NCBI RefSeq assembly: GCF_028736235.1
Contig: NZ_CP117884.1
Location: 2,108,001 to 2,172,000 of the forward strand
Length of the DNA: 64,000 bases
Direction of reading: 5' to 3'
Source of the DNA: Lacticaseibacillus pabuli
GTDB taxonomy: Bacteria > Bacillota > Bacilli > Lactobacillales > Lactobacillaceae
This document shows positions 54,980 to 64,000 of the stretch, piece after piece (the stretch's first letter is position 1; each line of letters begins with the position of its first letter). The notes beneath the pieces are model-generated. The model saw only the letters and a program-made list of their open reading frames with translations. It did no database searches and had not been told where the DNA came from. A program made the translations under genes and the position numbers.

Positions 54980-57164
54980 AACGATTAAAACGCAGCACAG
55001 CTACCGGGAACTTGGCGTGACCGACAGCGAATACAACCTGTTCACCGAGCGCCTCGGCCGCCTGCCAAATTACACTGAAGTTGGACTCCAGTCCGGCATG
55101 TGGAGCGAGCACTGTTCCTACAAGTATTCCAAGCCAATTCTCAAGACATTCTGGACCAAGAACGACCGCGTCATCATGGGCCCTGGTGAAGGTGCCGGGG
55201 TTGTCCGCATCGGCAGCGGCAAGGCCGTGGTCTTCAAGGCTGAAAGCCACAACCACCCTAGCGCCGTCGAACCTTATGAAGGCGCTGCGACCGGTGTGGG
55301 CGGCATCATCCGCGACATCTTCTCCATCGGCGCCAAGCCCGTTGCTTGCCTGGACTCCCTGGCATTTGGCGATGACTTTACCGCCCACAACAAACACCTG
55401 ATTGACCAAGTTGTCGCCGGAATTGGCGGCTATGGCAACAGCATCGGCATCCCCACAGTTGGTGGCGAAGTGCAATTTGACGCGGCTTACCAGCAAAACC
55501 CGCTAGTCAACGCGATGTGCGTCGGCATTATGAACGAAGCCGACATTCAGCGCGGTAAGGCCGCCGGTGTCGGCAACGCAATCATCTACGTCGGTGCAAA
55601 GACTGGCCGCGACGGGATTAACGGGGCCAGCTTTGCCTCCAGTGAATTTTCGCAAGAAGAATCCGCTGACCGGTCTGCCGTTCAAGTTGGCGACCCTTTC
55701 ATGGAAAAGCTCCTGACTGATGCCTGCTTGGAAGTGACCCACCGCTTTCACGACGATTTGGTCGGCATGCAGGACATGGGTGCCGCGGGTCTGGTCTCCA
55801 GTTCCGCTGAAATGGCGTCCAAAGCCGGCGCGGGCATGACCATGGACCTCGACCTGATTCCGCAACGCGAACCCAACATGACGCCATTTGAAATCATGCT
55901 GAGTGAATCGCAAGAGCGCATGTTGCTCTGTGTTCGGGCGGGCCAAGAAGCTGAAATACTGAACTTGTTTGCCGACTACGGCCTTGACGCCGTCGTTTGC
56001 GGTCACGTCGATGACGGTCACCAATACCGCCTGCTGCACCACGGCAAGGTTGTGTGCGACATTCCCGTCAGCCTGCTGACAGACGACGTACCAACCTACA
56101 CCACGCAGCCTGAAAAGCCGCAGCGTTTGGTCTATCCAGAACCTGACTTTGTGCCGGAAGTTACCGACGTTCTGGCAACGCTCAATGACCTGCTGGCACT
56201 CCCGAACATCGCCAGCAAGCACTGCTTGTACAGCCGCTACGATGCGCAAGTTCAAACGAACACGGTGGTACTACCCGGCGGCGACGCGGCCGTTATTCGG
56301 GTCCGCGATACGGACAAAGCGCTGGCACTGAACACTGATTCCAACGGGCGCCTGCTCCACCTGGATCCCGAAGTCGGTGGTGCCATCACAGTGGCCGAAG
56401 CCGCACGGAACCTCGTCGCGACCGGCGCAGAACCCTTGGCCATCACTGACTGCTTAAACTACGGCGACCCCAGCAAACCAGAAGTCTATTACGAACTGGC
56501 CGAATCAGCCCGCGGCATCACCGCGGCCTGCAAGCAGTTCAACACACCGGTCATCTCCGGGAACGTTTCTCTTTATAACGAAACGGACCACGTCGGGATT
56601 AACCCGACCCCGATGATCGGCATGGTTGGGCTCATCGACGACCTGTCCGCCATCACAACTAGCGCCTTCAAGCAAGCCGGCGATTTGGTATACCTCGTCG
56701 GTGCGACTGGGGATGACTACAACGGTAGCAGCCTGCAGTTCCTGCAAACAGGCGGTTATGCCGGCAGAATCACGGGCTTTTGTCTGGAAACTGAGGCAAA
56801 AACCCAGGCCGCCGTTCTCAAGGCGATTCGGCAGCACTTAGTCACCGCCGCCCATGACTTAGCTGACGGTGGACTCGCTGCCGCGCTGGTCGAAATGGGC
56901 GCCGCCAAGGGCTACGGTATCACCGGCACCACCGCGCTCACCGCCGCGCAGTTCTTCAGCGAAACTCAGGGCCGCTTCGTCCTAACAGTTAAACCGGTGA
57001 ACCAAGCCGCGTTTGAAGCCGCACTGGGCGCGACGCCATACGCGCAGATTGGCACGACCATTGCAGAGACAGTTGACCTGCAGTTTGCAGACCAACGCCT
57101 GCGGACACAGATGCAGACGCTCACGAAAGTTTATGAGGAGGCACTGGCATGCCAGCTGAAATAA
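54957..57164 (+). CDS. purL: FGAM synthase large subunit PurL
   Basis: Small-type PurL (735 residues), which needs PurS and PurQ, unlike the 1300-residue fused enzyme of enteric bacteria. Key motifs: [18 protein letters not shown] near the N-terminus, [20 protein letters not shown] (ATP/Mg site), and the second-half [12 protein letters not shown]. Start at 54957 follows AAGGAGG and lies within purQ. It overlaps purF by 16 bases. The reaction is ATP-dependent amidation of FGAR. Confidence 0.96.
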   Translation: MIKEPTPETIKTQHSYRELGVTDSEYNLFTERLGRLPNYTEVGLQSGMWSEHCSYKYSKPILKTFWTKNDRVIMGPGEGAGVVRIGSGKAVVFKAESHNHPSAVEPYEGAATGVGGIIRDIFSIGAKPVACLDSLAFGDDFTAHNKHLIDQVVAGIGGYGNSIGIPTVGGEVQFDAAYQQNPLVNAMCVGIMNEADIQRGKAAGVGNAIIYVGAKTGRDGINGASFASSEFSQEESADRSAVQVGDPFMEKLLTDACLEVTHRFHDDLVGMQDMGAAGLVSSSAEMASKAGAGMTMDLDLIPQREPNMTPFEIMLSESQERMLLCVRAGQEAEILNLFADYGLDAVVCGHVDDGHQYRLLHHGKVVCDIPVSLLTDDVPTYTTQPEKPQRLVYPEPDFVPEVTDVLATLNDLLALPNIASKHCLYSRYDAQVQTNTVVLPGGDAAVIRVRDTDKALALNTDSNGRLLHLDPEVGGAITVAEAARNLVATGAEPLAITDCLNYGDPSKPEVYYELAESARGITAACKQFNTPVISGNVSLYNETDHVGINPTPMIGMVGLIDDLSAITTSAFKQAGDLVYLVGATGDDYNGSSLQFLQTGGYAGRITGFCLETEAKTQAAVLKAIRQHLVTAAHDLADGGLAAALVEMGAAKGYGITGTTALTAAQFFSETQGRFVLTVKPVNQAAFEAALGATPYAQIGTTIAETVDLQFADQRLRTQMQTLTKVYEEALACQLK

Positions 57165-58603
57165 AAGGCTTAAATGAAGAATGCGGCGTCTTCGGTGTTT
57201 GGGGCGACAATTGCGCCGCCGAGTTGACGCATTTAGGACTGCACACGTTGCAGCACCGCGGTCAAGAAGGTGCCGGCATTGTGGGCTTAACGCCCGCGGG
57301 CCTGCGCCGGCATTACGGTTTGGGTTTGGTATCGGAAGTCTTTCGGGATCCGCAAAGCGTCACGCAGCTGCAGGGTACAGCCGCGTTGGGCCACGTGCGG
57401 TACTCCACTGCTGGGGGCCGCATCTTAGAAAATATTCAACCACTGCTATTCCGCTTTACCACAGAAGCCATCGCACTTGCCCATAACGGCAATTTGACCA
57501 ACGCGCTGAGCTTACGGAAAAAGTTGGAAGCAGCGGGCGCCATTTTTCAATCCACTTCAGATAGCGAAGTGCTCATGCACCTGATTCGTCTGAGTCAGCA
57601 GCCGACTTTTGAGCTGCAGCTGATTGAGGCGTTAAACCAGGTGCACGGCGGGTTTGCATTTGAACTGCTCACCCAGTCCGCACTTTATGCGGCGGTTGAT
57701 CCAAACGGCTTCCGGCCACTTGTCATCGGGCGTCTTAGCAGCGGCGGTTACGTGGTATGCAGCGAAACAGCAGCACTCAACGCGGTCGGCGCCGAATTCG
57801 TTCAAGACGTTCAGCCAGGCCAGCTTGTCATCATCGACGACAGCGGCATGCGTGTTCGCGCCTACACCACGCACACGCAACTCGCCGTTTGTTCGATGGA
57901 ATATGTCTACTTCGCACGGCCGGACTCCGAAATCTACGGCATTAGTGTTCATGAAGCGCGGGTTCGGATGGGGATGCGTCTTGCACACGAACAGCCAGTT
58001 GACGCGGACATCGTGGTTGGGGTGCCAAATTCATCCTTATCCGCCGCGCTCGGTTACTCCCGCGCCAGCGGCATCCCCTACGAAATGGGACTCATCAAGT
58101 CGCAGTATGTTGCGCGAACCTTCATTCAGCCGACTCAGGAATTGCGTGAGCGCAGTGTGCGTCTCAAGCTCTCGCCAGTTCGGTCGGTTATCAAGGGCAA
58201 GCGTGTCGTCCTCGTCGACGACTCCATTGTGCGTGGCACCACTGCCCGCCAGCTCGTCCAGCTGTTCAAGGACGCCGGCGCATTGGAGGTGCACCTGCGC
58301 ATTGCCAGCCCGCCACTCCGCTTCCCATGCTTCTACGGGATTGATATTCAAACGACCCGCGAGCTGATGGCGGCCAACCACAGTGTGGCCGAGATGCGCG
58401 ATATCTTTGGCGTTAATTCTCTGGCCTTCCTATCAACCCAAGGCCTCATCGACAGTGTCGGCTTATCCGACACGGCACCAAACGGCGGGCTGTGTGTCGC
58501 CTACTTTACAGGTGAATACCCGACGCCGCTTGAGGATTACGCCCCAGCACTGAAGCAGGAATTGTCACAATTGCAGCTACACGTCTCGGAGGTGTCCGCA
58601 TGA
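57149..58603 (+). CDS. purF: Amidophosphoribosyltransferase PurF
   Basis: First committed enzyme of purine synthesis, forming phosphoribosylamine from PRPP and glutamine. The 484-residue precursor has a ten-residue propeptide before catalytic Cys11 in NEECGVFGVWG. The N-terminal glutaminase includes GHVRYSTAGG; the C-terminal PRTase motif is VVLVDDSIVRGTT. Cleavage of the propeptide is known for the Bacillus-type enzyme. GGAGG precedes ATG inside purL. Overlaps purM by 4 bases. Confidence 0.96.
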   Translation: MPAEIKGLNEECGVFGVWGDNCAAELTHLGLHTLQHRGQEGAGIVGLTPAGLRRHYGLGLVSEVFRDPQSVTQLQGTAALGHVRYSTAGGRILENIQPLLFRFTTEAIALAHNGNLTNALSLRKKLEAAGAIFQSTSDSEVLMHLIRLSQQPTFELQLIEALNQVHGGFAFELLTQSALYAAVDPNGFRPLVIGRLSSGGYVVCSETAALNAVGAEFVQDVQPGQLVIIDDSGMRVRAYTTHTQLAVCSMEYVYFARPDSEIYGISVHEARVRMGMRLAHEQPVDADIVVGVPNSSLSAALGYSRASGIPYEMGLIKSQYVARTFIQPTQELRERSVRLKLSPVRSVIKGKRVVLVDDSIVRGTTARQLVQLFKDAGALEVHLRIASPPLRFPCFYGIDIQTTRELMAANHSVAEMRDIFGVNSLAFLSTQGLIDSVGLSDTAPNGGLCVAYFTGEYPTPLEDYAPALKQELSQLQLHVSEVSA

Positions 58604-59610
58604 GTTTTGATTACCGCAACGCCGGCGTCAACGTGGATGCCGGCAACGCCGTGGTTGCCAAGCTGAAGAATGTGGTGGCCGCGACGCAAAACGACAATGT
58701 TCTTGGCAACTTGGGCGGTTTCGCTGCGGCGTACCGTCTGCCAGAAGTTGCGGAACCAACGCTAGTCGCCGCGACAGATGGCGTCGGCACGAAATTACTC
58801 CTGGCGCTGCAAAACAACAAACACGACACTATTGGCATTGATCTAGTTGCCATGATTGCCAACGACTTGCTGGCTGATGGTGCGAAGCCGCTATTTTTCC
58901 TCGATTACCTCGCCACTGACGTCCTCTTGCCTGACCGCGTGGAAACCGTGGTACGCGGCATTGCGGCGGGTTGCCAGCAGGCGCAAATGGCCCTGATTGG
59001 CGGCGAAACGGCCGAAATGCCGGGGATGTATCCCGCGCAACATTATGATCTCGCGGGCTTCGGCGTCGGCTTAGCCTCCCAATCCAAGATGCTGCCGCGC
59101 GATGTAACGGCTGGTGACGTGCTGATTGGCTTGCCGAGTTCTGGCGTCCATTCAAACGGCTTTTCACTCGTGCGTCAGCTGCTGGCCGAGACTGACTTGG
59201 GCAAAACCCCGCTCAGCAGCGGCGAGTCAATCGTTGACGCGCTACTCAAGCCGACCCGCATTTACGTCAAGGAACTGCTACCAATCATTGACGCCAACCT
59301 GATTCACGGCGCCGCGCACATCACTGGCGGCGGCTTTACCGACAACGTACCGCGCATGTTGCCCGACAATTTGGCCGCAGCCATCAATCCGCAAGCTTGG
59401 CAGCTGCCCGAACTGTTTGCCCGCCTGCAACAAGCCGGCGACCTGAGCACTGCCGAAATGCGGCGTACGTTTAACATGGGCATCGGCATGGTGCTCGCCG
59501 TACCAGCAGATGCCGTGGCCACCGTGCAAGAGCTATTAACTGAGAGTTATCTGATTGGCCGCGTGATTCCGCGCGATCAGGATTCCGTTGTATGGGAGGC
59601 ACCGGCATGA
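58600..59610 (+). CDS. purM: AIR synthetase PurM
   Basis: PurM cyclises FGAM to AIR with ATP. The 336-residue protein starts YRNAGVNVDAGN, has the glycine-rich ATADGVGTKL-like loop (VAATDGVGTKLLLAL), LIGGETAEMPGMY and GLPSSGVHSNGFSLVR, all typical. ATG overlaps the purF stop, and its own end overlaps purN by 4 bases. The length and motifs are complete. Confidence 0.96.
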   Translation: MSFDYRNAGVNVDAGNAVVAKLKNVVAATQNDNVLGNLGGFAAAYRLPEVAEPTLVAATDGVGTKLLLALQNNKHDTIGIDLVAMIANDLLADGAKPLFFLDYLATDVLLPDRVETVVRGIAAGCQQAQMALIGGETAEMPGMYPAQHYDLAGFGVGLASQSKMLPRDVTAGDVLIGLPSSGVHSNGFSLVRQLLAETDLGKTPLSSGESIVDALLKPTRIYVKELLPIIDANLIHGAAHITGGGFTDNVPRMLPDNLAAAINPQAWQLPELFARLQQAGDLSTAEMRRTFNMGIGMVLAVPADAVATVQELLTESYLIGRVIPRDQDSVVWEAPA

Positions 59611-60173
59611 AAACCATCGTCGTTTTTGCATCAGGTAATGGGTCCAACTTCGCGGCCATGGCCAACGCCTTTCAGCCGTCGCACAACATCCGCATCGCGC
59701 TGCTCGTGTGCGACCAACCTGGTGCACCAGTGCTACAACTTGCCGACAAGTACCATGTGCCGACACTCGTGGTCGACTACCGCAACTTTAAAAATAAAGC
59801 TGCCGCAGAAGCCCATATTGTCGCACACATCCCGCCGTGCAATCTTGTCGTTCTAGCCGGCTTCATGCGCATCATCGGCCCAACGCTGCTTAACGCGTAC
59901 CCGAACCGCATCATCAACCTGCATCCGGCCTTGCTGCCGAGTTTTCCCGGCCGGACCGGGATTGCCGACGCGTATAACTATGGCGTCAAGGTCACCGGTG
60001 TCACGGTTCATTACGTGGATGCTGGCATCGATTCAGGCCAAATCATCGCGCAGGCACCCGTGCCGGTACTGCCCGACATGACGTTAAATGATTTGGAAAC
60101 AACCATTCATGAAACGGAACACGTTCTGCTGCCGCAAACTGTTGCCATGTTGCTGGCAACCCTAGACGCTTAA
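59607..60173 (+). CDS. purN: GAR transformylase PurN
   Basis: Folate-dependent formyltransferase that uses 10-formyl-THF. The 188-residue protein starts [18 protein letters not shown]; the catalytic triad region is [12 protein letters not shown] (Asn, His) with the Asp in [17 protein letters not shown] at 59607 follows GGGAGG and overlaps purM by 4. It connects the purine operon with the folate genes elsewhere in the window. A 65-base gap follows before purH. Confidence 0.95.
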   Translation: MKTIVVFASGNGSNFAAMANAFQPSHNIRIALLVCDQPGAPVLQLADKYHVPTLVVDYRNFKNKAAAEAHIVAHIPPCNLVVLAGFMRIIGPTLLNAYPNRIINLHPALLPSFPGRTGIADAYNYGVKVTGVTVHYVDAGIDSGQIIAQAPVPVLPDMTLNDLETTIHETEHVLLPQTVAMLLATLDA

Positions 60174-60238
60174 TTGATTCGAACTCGCAACCACATGACA
60201 TTGTTGCATCACTCATCGCAATTCAAGGAGGAACCGTT

Positions 60239-61762
60239 TTGAAACGTGCATTGCTTAGTGTGTCTGATAAAACTGGTCTCGTACCCTTCGCTCAAGGCTT
60301 AATTGACCGCGGATTTGAACTCGTCTCGACTGGCGGCACCCATAAGGTTCTGGCCGACGCAGGACTACCAGTGACTGCCGTCGACGCCGTTACTGGGTTC
60401 CCCGAAATGCTGGACGGCCGGGTCAAAACTTTGCACCCCAAGATTCACGCCGGCATCTTAGCACGCCGCGACGTCCCCGCACACATGGCGGCCCTCAAAG
60501 AACATGACATCGCCCCAATCGACGTCGTGTGTGTCAACCTGTATCCATTCGCAGAAACCATCAAGAAGGCAGATGTGACGCGCGCCGAAGCCATCGAGCA
60601 GATTGATATTGGCGGGCCAAGTGCCTTGCGCGCAGCCGCTAAGAACGCGAACAGCGTGTGGGCCGTTGTCGACCCCGCCGACTATGCCGCCGTACTCGCG
60701 GGTATCGATGCCGATGATGCGGCACTGCGCCAGCAGCTCGCTGCCAAAATCTTCGCCACGACTGCGGCTTACGATGCGCAGATTGCCCAGTACCTGAACC
60801 CAGAGCCATTGCCAACCCAGTTCACACCAACTTACACCAAGAAACAGGCGCTGCGTTACGGCGAGAACAGTCACCAGCAGGCCGCATTCTATGTAGCCCC
60901 TGATGCGCCTGCTTCCAGCCTCGCGAACGCGGAACAACTGCACGGTAAGGAATTGTCCTACAACAACTTGAAGGACGCTGATGCCGCACTGACCATGATG
61001 AACGAGTTCAAGGAACCAACCGTTGTGGCGGTTAAGCACATGAACCCTTGTGGCATTGGCCAGGGCGACACCATCGAAGCCGCTTGGGATAAAGCCTACG
61101 CCGCTGACTCCACCTCCATTTTCGGCGGCATCATCGCTTTGAACCGGCCCGTTGATTTGGCCACTGCTGAAAAGATGCACAAACTGTTCCTCGAAATCGT
61201 GATGGCACCGAGTTTTGATGACGATGCCTACGCCGCATTAGCAAAGAAGAAGAACCTGCGCATCTTGACGGTACCGTTGGCTAAAGCCACCGAAGTACCG
61301 CACGTCGAGAGCGTCTCCTTGGTCGGCGGACTCCTGCGTCAGACCTCAGATGATCAGGTTGAAACTGCCGCTGACTTGAAGGTTGTGACCAAGGTTGCCC
61401 CAACTGATGAGCAGATTCAGTCCCTATTGTTCGCGCAACAAGTTGTGAAGCACGTCAAGTCCAACGCCATCGTGGTTGCCAAAGCAGGTCAGACCCTCGG
61501 CATTGGCGCCGGTCAGATGAACCGGATTGGCAGTGTCGAAATCGCTCTCACCCAAGCCCAGCAGAACCCAGAGTTCCCTGGCGCCGTGTTGGCATCTGAC
61601 GCCTTCTTCCCGATGGACGATTGCGTTGAATATGCGGCGCAGCACGGCATCCGCGCCATCATCCAACCAGGCGGCTCCATCCGCGATCAGGATTCGATTG
61701 ACATGGCCGACCGCTACGGCATTGCGATGGTACTCACCGGCGTGCGGCACTTCCGTCACTAG
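60239..61762 (+). CDS. purH: Bifunctional AICAR transformylase / IMP cyclohydrolase PurH
   Basis: Catalyses the last two steps to IMP. The 507-residue protein has the N-terminal cyclohydrolase ([40 protein letters not shown]) and the C-terminal transformylase ([14 protein letters not shown], catalytic Lys-His in AVKHMNPCG). The start is TTG at 60239, directly behind AAGGAGG; no ATG competes. A small gap of 65 bases separates it from purN, without a terminator. Confidence 0.96.
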   Translation: MKRALLSVSDKTGLVPFAQGLIDRGFELVSTGGTHKVLADAGLPVTAVDAVTGFPEMLDGRVKTLHPKIHAGILARRDVPAHMAALKEHDIAPIDVVCVNLYPFAETIKKADVTRAEAIEQIDIGGPSALRAAAKNANSVWAVVDPADYAAVLAGIDADDAALRQQLAAKIFATTAAYDAQIAQYLNPEPLPTQFTPTYTKKQALRYGENSHQQAAFYVAPDAPASSLANAEQLHGKELSYNNLKDADAALTMMNEFKEPTVVAVKHMNPCGIGQGDTIEAAWDKAYAADSTSIFGGIIALNRPVDLATAEKMHKLFLEIVMAPSFDDDAYAALAKKKNLRILTVPLAKATEVPHVESVSLVGGLLRQTSDDQVETAADLKVVTKVAPTDEQIQSLLFAQQVVKHVKSNAIVVAKAGQTLGIGAGQMNRIGSVEIALTQAQQNPEFPGAVLASDAFFPMDDCVEYAAQHGIRAIIQPGGSIRDQDSIDMADRYGIAMVLTGVRHFRH

Positions 61763-61783
61763 ACTGGCGCGAAAGGAGTTTGT

Positions 61784-63028
61784 ATGGTTAATGTACTCAT
61801 CATCGGTAATGGTGCGCGTGAAAGTGCCTTGGGCCGCGCATTCTTACAGTCAGAAGCCGTCACAACCGTGTACGTCGCGCCAGGCAACGCGGGCATGCCG
61901 CTCATCGGCCTCGAACCAGTCGCAATCTCAGCATCAGACTTTCCTGCGCTCATTGATTTTGCCCGCAAGAACGTGAGTCTGACCTTCGTCGGACCCGAAG
62001 TGCCGTTAGCAGGTGGCGTCGTGGACGCGTTTCAAGCCGCGGACCTGCCCGTTTTCGGCCCAACCAAACAATTAGCGCAGCTCGAATCCAGCAAGACATT
62101 CGCCAAGCAATTCATGCACGCGCACAATCTGCCAACCGCCCGCAGCGAACACGTTGATAACTTAGCTGACGCCACCGCGGCACTCGCCGACTTCGGTGTT
62201 CCCGTTGTCATCAAAGCGGACGGCTTAGCAGCCGGCAAGGGCGTCACCGTCGCCAAAGATGACGACGCTGCCGCAGATGCAATTGCGGATTTATATGCTG
62301 ACCACGCGAACGCGCCCGTGTTAATCGAAGAATTCCTCAGCGGTCAAGAAGCCTCAGTGCTCGCGATGTTCAACGGCGAAAAACGGGTTATCTTCCCGCT
62401 GGCGCAGGACCACAAGCGCCGCTTTGACGCTGACAAGGGTCCCAACACCGGTGGTATGGGCGCTATCAGCCCGGCCCCGCAATTTACACAAGACGAAGTT
62501 GCCCAGGCGCAGTCGCTCGTTGACCAAACGCTTGCCGGCATGACCGAAGCTGGTTTGGTCGGCAACGGGGTGCTATACATTGGCCTCATCTTTACGGCTG
62601 ATGGCCCCAAGATTCTGGAATACAACCTGCGCTTTGGCGATCCCGAAACGCAAGTGTTGATGCCGCAAGTGACGAGTGACTTCTACCAGTTGACCGTTGA
62701 CTTGCTGGCAGGTAAACAACCGACGCTACATCTCGACGGCCAGTCATACTGTGGTGTCGTCGCCGCCAGTCCACAATATCCACACGCGGAACCGGCCACC
62801 TTGCCCGTTATCACGCCAAACCGCCAGCAACGTAATTACTGGTATCCAGCCAACGTCACGTCAAATGGTGGCAGCCTGCAAACAAGCGGTGGCCGCGTCT
62901 TCACGGTTGTCGGCTCTGGTACCGATATCGCCGCAGCTTGCGCCCAGGCCTACACACGACTGCAGCCGCTCGCTGGCGCACTCACATGTCGGCAAGATAT
63001 TGGCTGGCACGCAATTACACCAAATTAA
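61784..63028 (+). CDS. purD: GAR synthetase PurD
   Basis: ATP-grasp ligase joining phosphoribosylamine to glycine. The 414-residue protein starts NVLIIGNGARESALGRAF, with YVAPGNAGM, the ATP-grasp strand VVIKADGLAAGKGVTVA, and metal ligands in LEYNLRFGDPETQ. RBS AAAGGAG precedes ATG. Last gene of the operon. The order EKCSQLFMNHD is the lactobacillar one; purB and purA are not in the window. Confidence 0.96.
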   Translation: MVNVLIIGNGARESALGRAFLQSEAVTTVYVAPGNAGMPLIGLEPVAISASDFPALIDFARKNVSLTFVGPEVPLAGGVVDAFQAADLPVFGPTKQLAQLESSKTFAKQFMHAHNLPTARSEHVDNLADATAALADFGVPVVIKADGLAAGKGVTVAKDDDAAADAIADLYADHANAPVLIEEFLSGQEASVLAMFNGEKRVIFPLAQDHKRRFDADKGPNTGGMGAISPAPQFTQDEVAQAQSLVDQTLAGMTEAGLVGNGVLYIGLIFTADGPKILEYNLRFGDPETQVLMPQVTSDFYQLTVDLLAGKQPTLHLDGQSYCGVVAASPQYPHAEPATLPVITPNRQQRNYWYPANVTSNGGSLQTSGGRVFTVVGSGTDIAAACAQAYTRLQPLAGALTCRQDIGWHAITPN

Positions 63029-63055
63029 ACAAACGATTCACCCTCATAGCCGCGA

Positions 63056-63088
63056 AGTAGCATGTCGCCATTCGACATGCTCCTTTTT
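63056..63088 (+). terminator. pur operon terminator
   Basis: Stem AGCATGTCG/CGACATGCT with flanking weaker pairs and a 5-base loop, followed by five T residues. Confidence 0.87.
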
Positions 63089-63169
63089 GTAACGGAAAGC
63101 CGTGTTCCACAAGCCAAAACATGCAATGATTGTACTACGGAACATCAGTTTGCCAGATATATTGAGAAT

Positions 63170-63202
63170 TTATCAACACTATCCACAAGTGCTTGTGGAT
63201 AA
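63170..63202. promoter_or_regulatory. Cluster of three DnaA-box-like nonamers
   Basis: TTATCAACA (63170-63178), CTATCCACA (63179-63187) and, inverted, TGTGGATAA (63194-63202) lie within 33 bases of the spacer. The third is a perfect complement of TTATCCACA; the others differ by one base. The last two form a 10+2+10 palindrome. It could titrate DnaA or affect transcription, or be a coincidental hairpin. Confidence 0.45.
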
Positions 63203-63282
63203 GATGAATATCGTGATGAAAATTCGAATATTGGCCGCATTTGGTCGCTGTTTCACAGCCTGCAGACTAATTGTTCACACAA

Positions 63283-63315
63283 TAAAAGAGGCTCTGGACA
63301 ATTTGTCCAGAACCC
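63283..63315 (-). terminator. Terminator of the PTS gene
   Basis: A near-perfect palindrome GGYTCTGGACAA, followed on the minus strand by TCTTTTATTG, next to the PTS stop codon. Confidence 0.82.
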
Positions 63316-63337
63316 CTGTGCAATTCAAGTATCATCT

Positions 63338-64000
63338 TTAATGGTTCGTCACAGTCAGGACCTTGTCGCCAAGTTCAACTGGCGCATCAGTAAAGTGAGT
63401 CAATCCGGCCACATCATCCATATCCGTCACGACGGTAATCACCGTGTCATCCTTACCGGCGGCAGCAATCTGTTTGAGATCCATCAAGGCAACCTGCTGA
63501 CCAGCAACAACGTGTTTGCCGGCCTGGACGTCGAAACTAAATGGTTTGCCGCCCAACTCGACGGTATCCAGACCCATGTGCACCATGATTTCCAAGCCAG
63601 TATCTGCTTTCAACGTGAAGGCATGTTTCGTATCCGTCACGCTGATAATGGTCCCGTCCGCTGGTGCGGCGACAGTCTCCATCGTTGGTTTAATGGCAAA
63701 CCCGTCGCCCAACATCTTCTTGGCAAACACATTATCGTGCACGTCTGCAATCTGCACCAAGGTGCCCCGCACTGGTGCAACGAGTGGCGTCTTTGCACCC
63801 GCAACAGGCGCCGCATTCATGATATCGTCAACGTTCACGGCTTCGGGAGCTTCTGCAGGCACCGTCGCGGTCGTTTCAGCCAACAAAGTCCCATCAGCGG
63901 CACGTGCCGTCATCGCATCCTTTGGCACACCGAAGAAGTAGGTGGCCACAAACCCGCCAGCGTATGCAGCAAGCAAGCCAAACACATAGCCCAGCCACTT
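63338..64000 (-). CDS. PTS transporter EII, C-terminal EIIC end and EIIA domain (partial)
   Basis: The last 221 codons of a glucose/sucrose-superfamily phosphotransferase transporter, entering from the right edge. The first 30 residues (KWLGYVFGLLAAYAGGFVAT) are the final EIIC helix, followed by GVPKDAM and a linker rich in Ala/Glu. The EIIA domain starts at KTPLVAPVRGTLVQIADV; the phosphorylated histidine is in IMVHMGLDTVELGG, and PVELGDKVLTV is the usual end. An EIIBCA fusion of the sucrose, trehalose or beta-glucoside type is likely; the sugar cannot be read from this part. Confidence 0.9.
   Translation of the reverse strand, partial: KWLGYVFGLLAAYAGGFVATYFFGVPKDAMTARAADGTLLAETTATVPAEAPEAVNVDDIMNAAPVAGAKTPLVAPVRGTLVQIADVHDNVFAKKMLGDGFAIKPTMETVAAPADGTIISVTDTKHAFTLKADTGLEIMVHMGLDTVELGGKPFSFDVQAGKHVVAGQQVALMDLKQIAAAGKDDTVITVVTDMDDVAGLTHFTDAPVELGDKVLTVTNH

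Noticed and set aside
63102..63341. A 79-codon frame after purD
   Set aside because: It has no ribosome-binding site, spans the DnaA-box palindrome and the PTS terminator, and has no recognisable domain.

Overview
The window reads as part of a Lactobacillaceae chromosome with moderately high GC content. The marker genes are rpoB, ctsR-clpC without mcsA/mcsB, veg-ksgA-rnmV-tatD-metG, a 316-residue thymidylate synthase of the Lactobacillus casei type paired with dihydrofolate reductase, a class 1A PyrD, and T-box and PyrR leader control. I place it near the Lacticaseibacillus/Schleiferilactobacillus side of the family, but only tentatively. No rRNA, tRNA, prophage or CRISPR array is visible.

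Layout. 1-13 kb, minus strand: the 5' part of rpoB; clpC and ctsR behind a CtsR operator; veg; ksgA-rnmV-tatD overlapping each other; metG; then DUF72, Nudix, a TMEM175-type channel and a HELLH protein. 13-16 kb, plus strand: a PEBP protein, a metallophosphoesterase and a secreted DUF1002 protein. 16-21 kb: a ppx-ppk-ppx polyphosphate operon, then thyA-dfrA. 22-29 kb: a MerR/TipAS regulator behind a 19-bp-spacer promoter, a MATE pump, two membrane proteins of unknown role, a 43-residue membrane peptide, lemA-TPM and a hicAB toxin-antitoxin pair. 29-35 kb: a small P-loop kinase, an MFS carrier overlapping pyrD, a PyrR-attenuated pyrFE operon and gdhA. 35-43 kb: a WYL regulator, a GNAT enzyme, a secreted protein, an intact ISL3-family insertion sequence with an 8-bp target duplication at the end of a ROK kinase gene, a secreted sortase-like protein, and a deoxynucleoside kinase. 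43-51 kb, plus strand: a methionine T-box leader driving metE-metF, a pair of overlapping small genes, and a phnDCEE transporter operon in which phnD has an in-frame stop. 51-63 kb: the purine operon purEKCSQLFMNHD. The right edge holds the 3' part of a PTS EII gene.

Many genes serve one-carbon and nucleotide metabolism: thyA-dfrA, metE-metF, pyrD/pyrFE, purEKCSQLFMNHD and a deoxynucleoside kinase. Three RNA-level or repressor controls can be read directly: T-box, PyrR attenuator and CtsR operator.

The most unusual content is a family of three related 222-228 bp intergenic elements at 7301-7525 (minus), 7789-8010 (plus) and 15842-16069 (plus). Each can fold into a long outer stem of about 45 bp with a 3x3 purine internal loop, closed by a four-way junction carrying three hairpins. 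Stem sequences differ between copies but pairing is kept, while the junction strands (AGCGAGA, GAAGCGTCC) and the hairpin A loop (TRGTCC) are conserved. I do not recognise this family.
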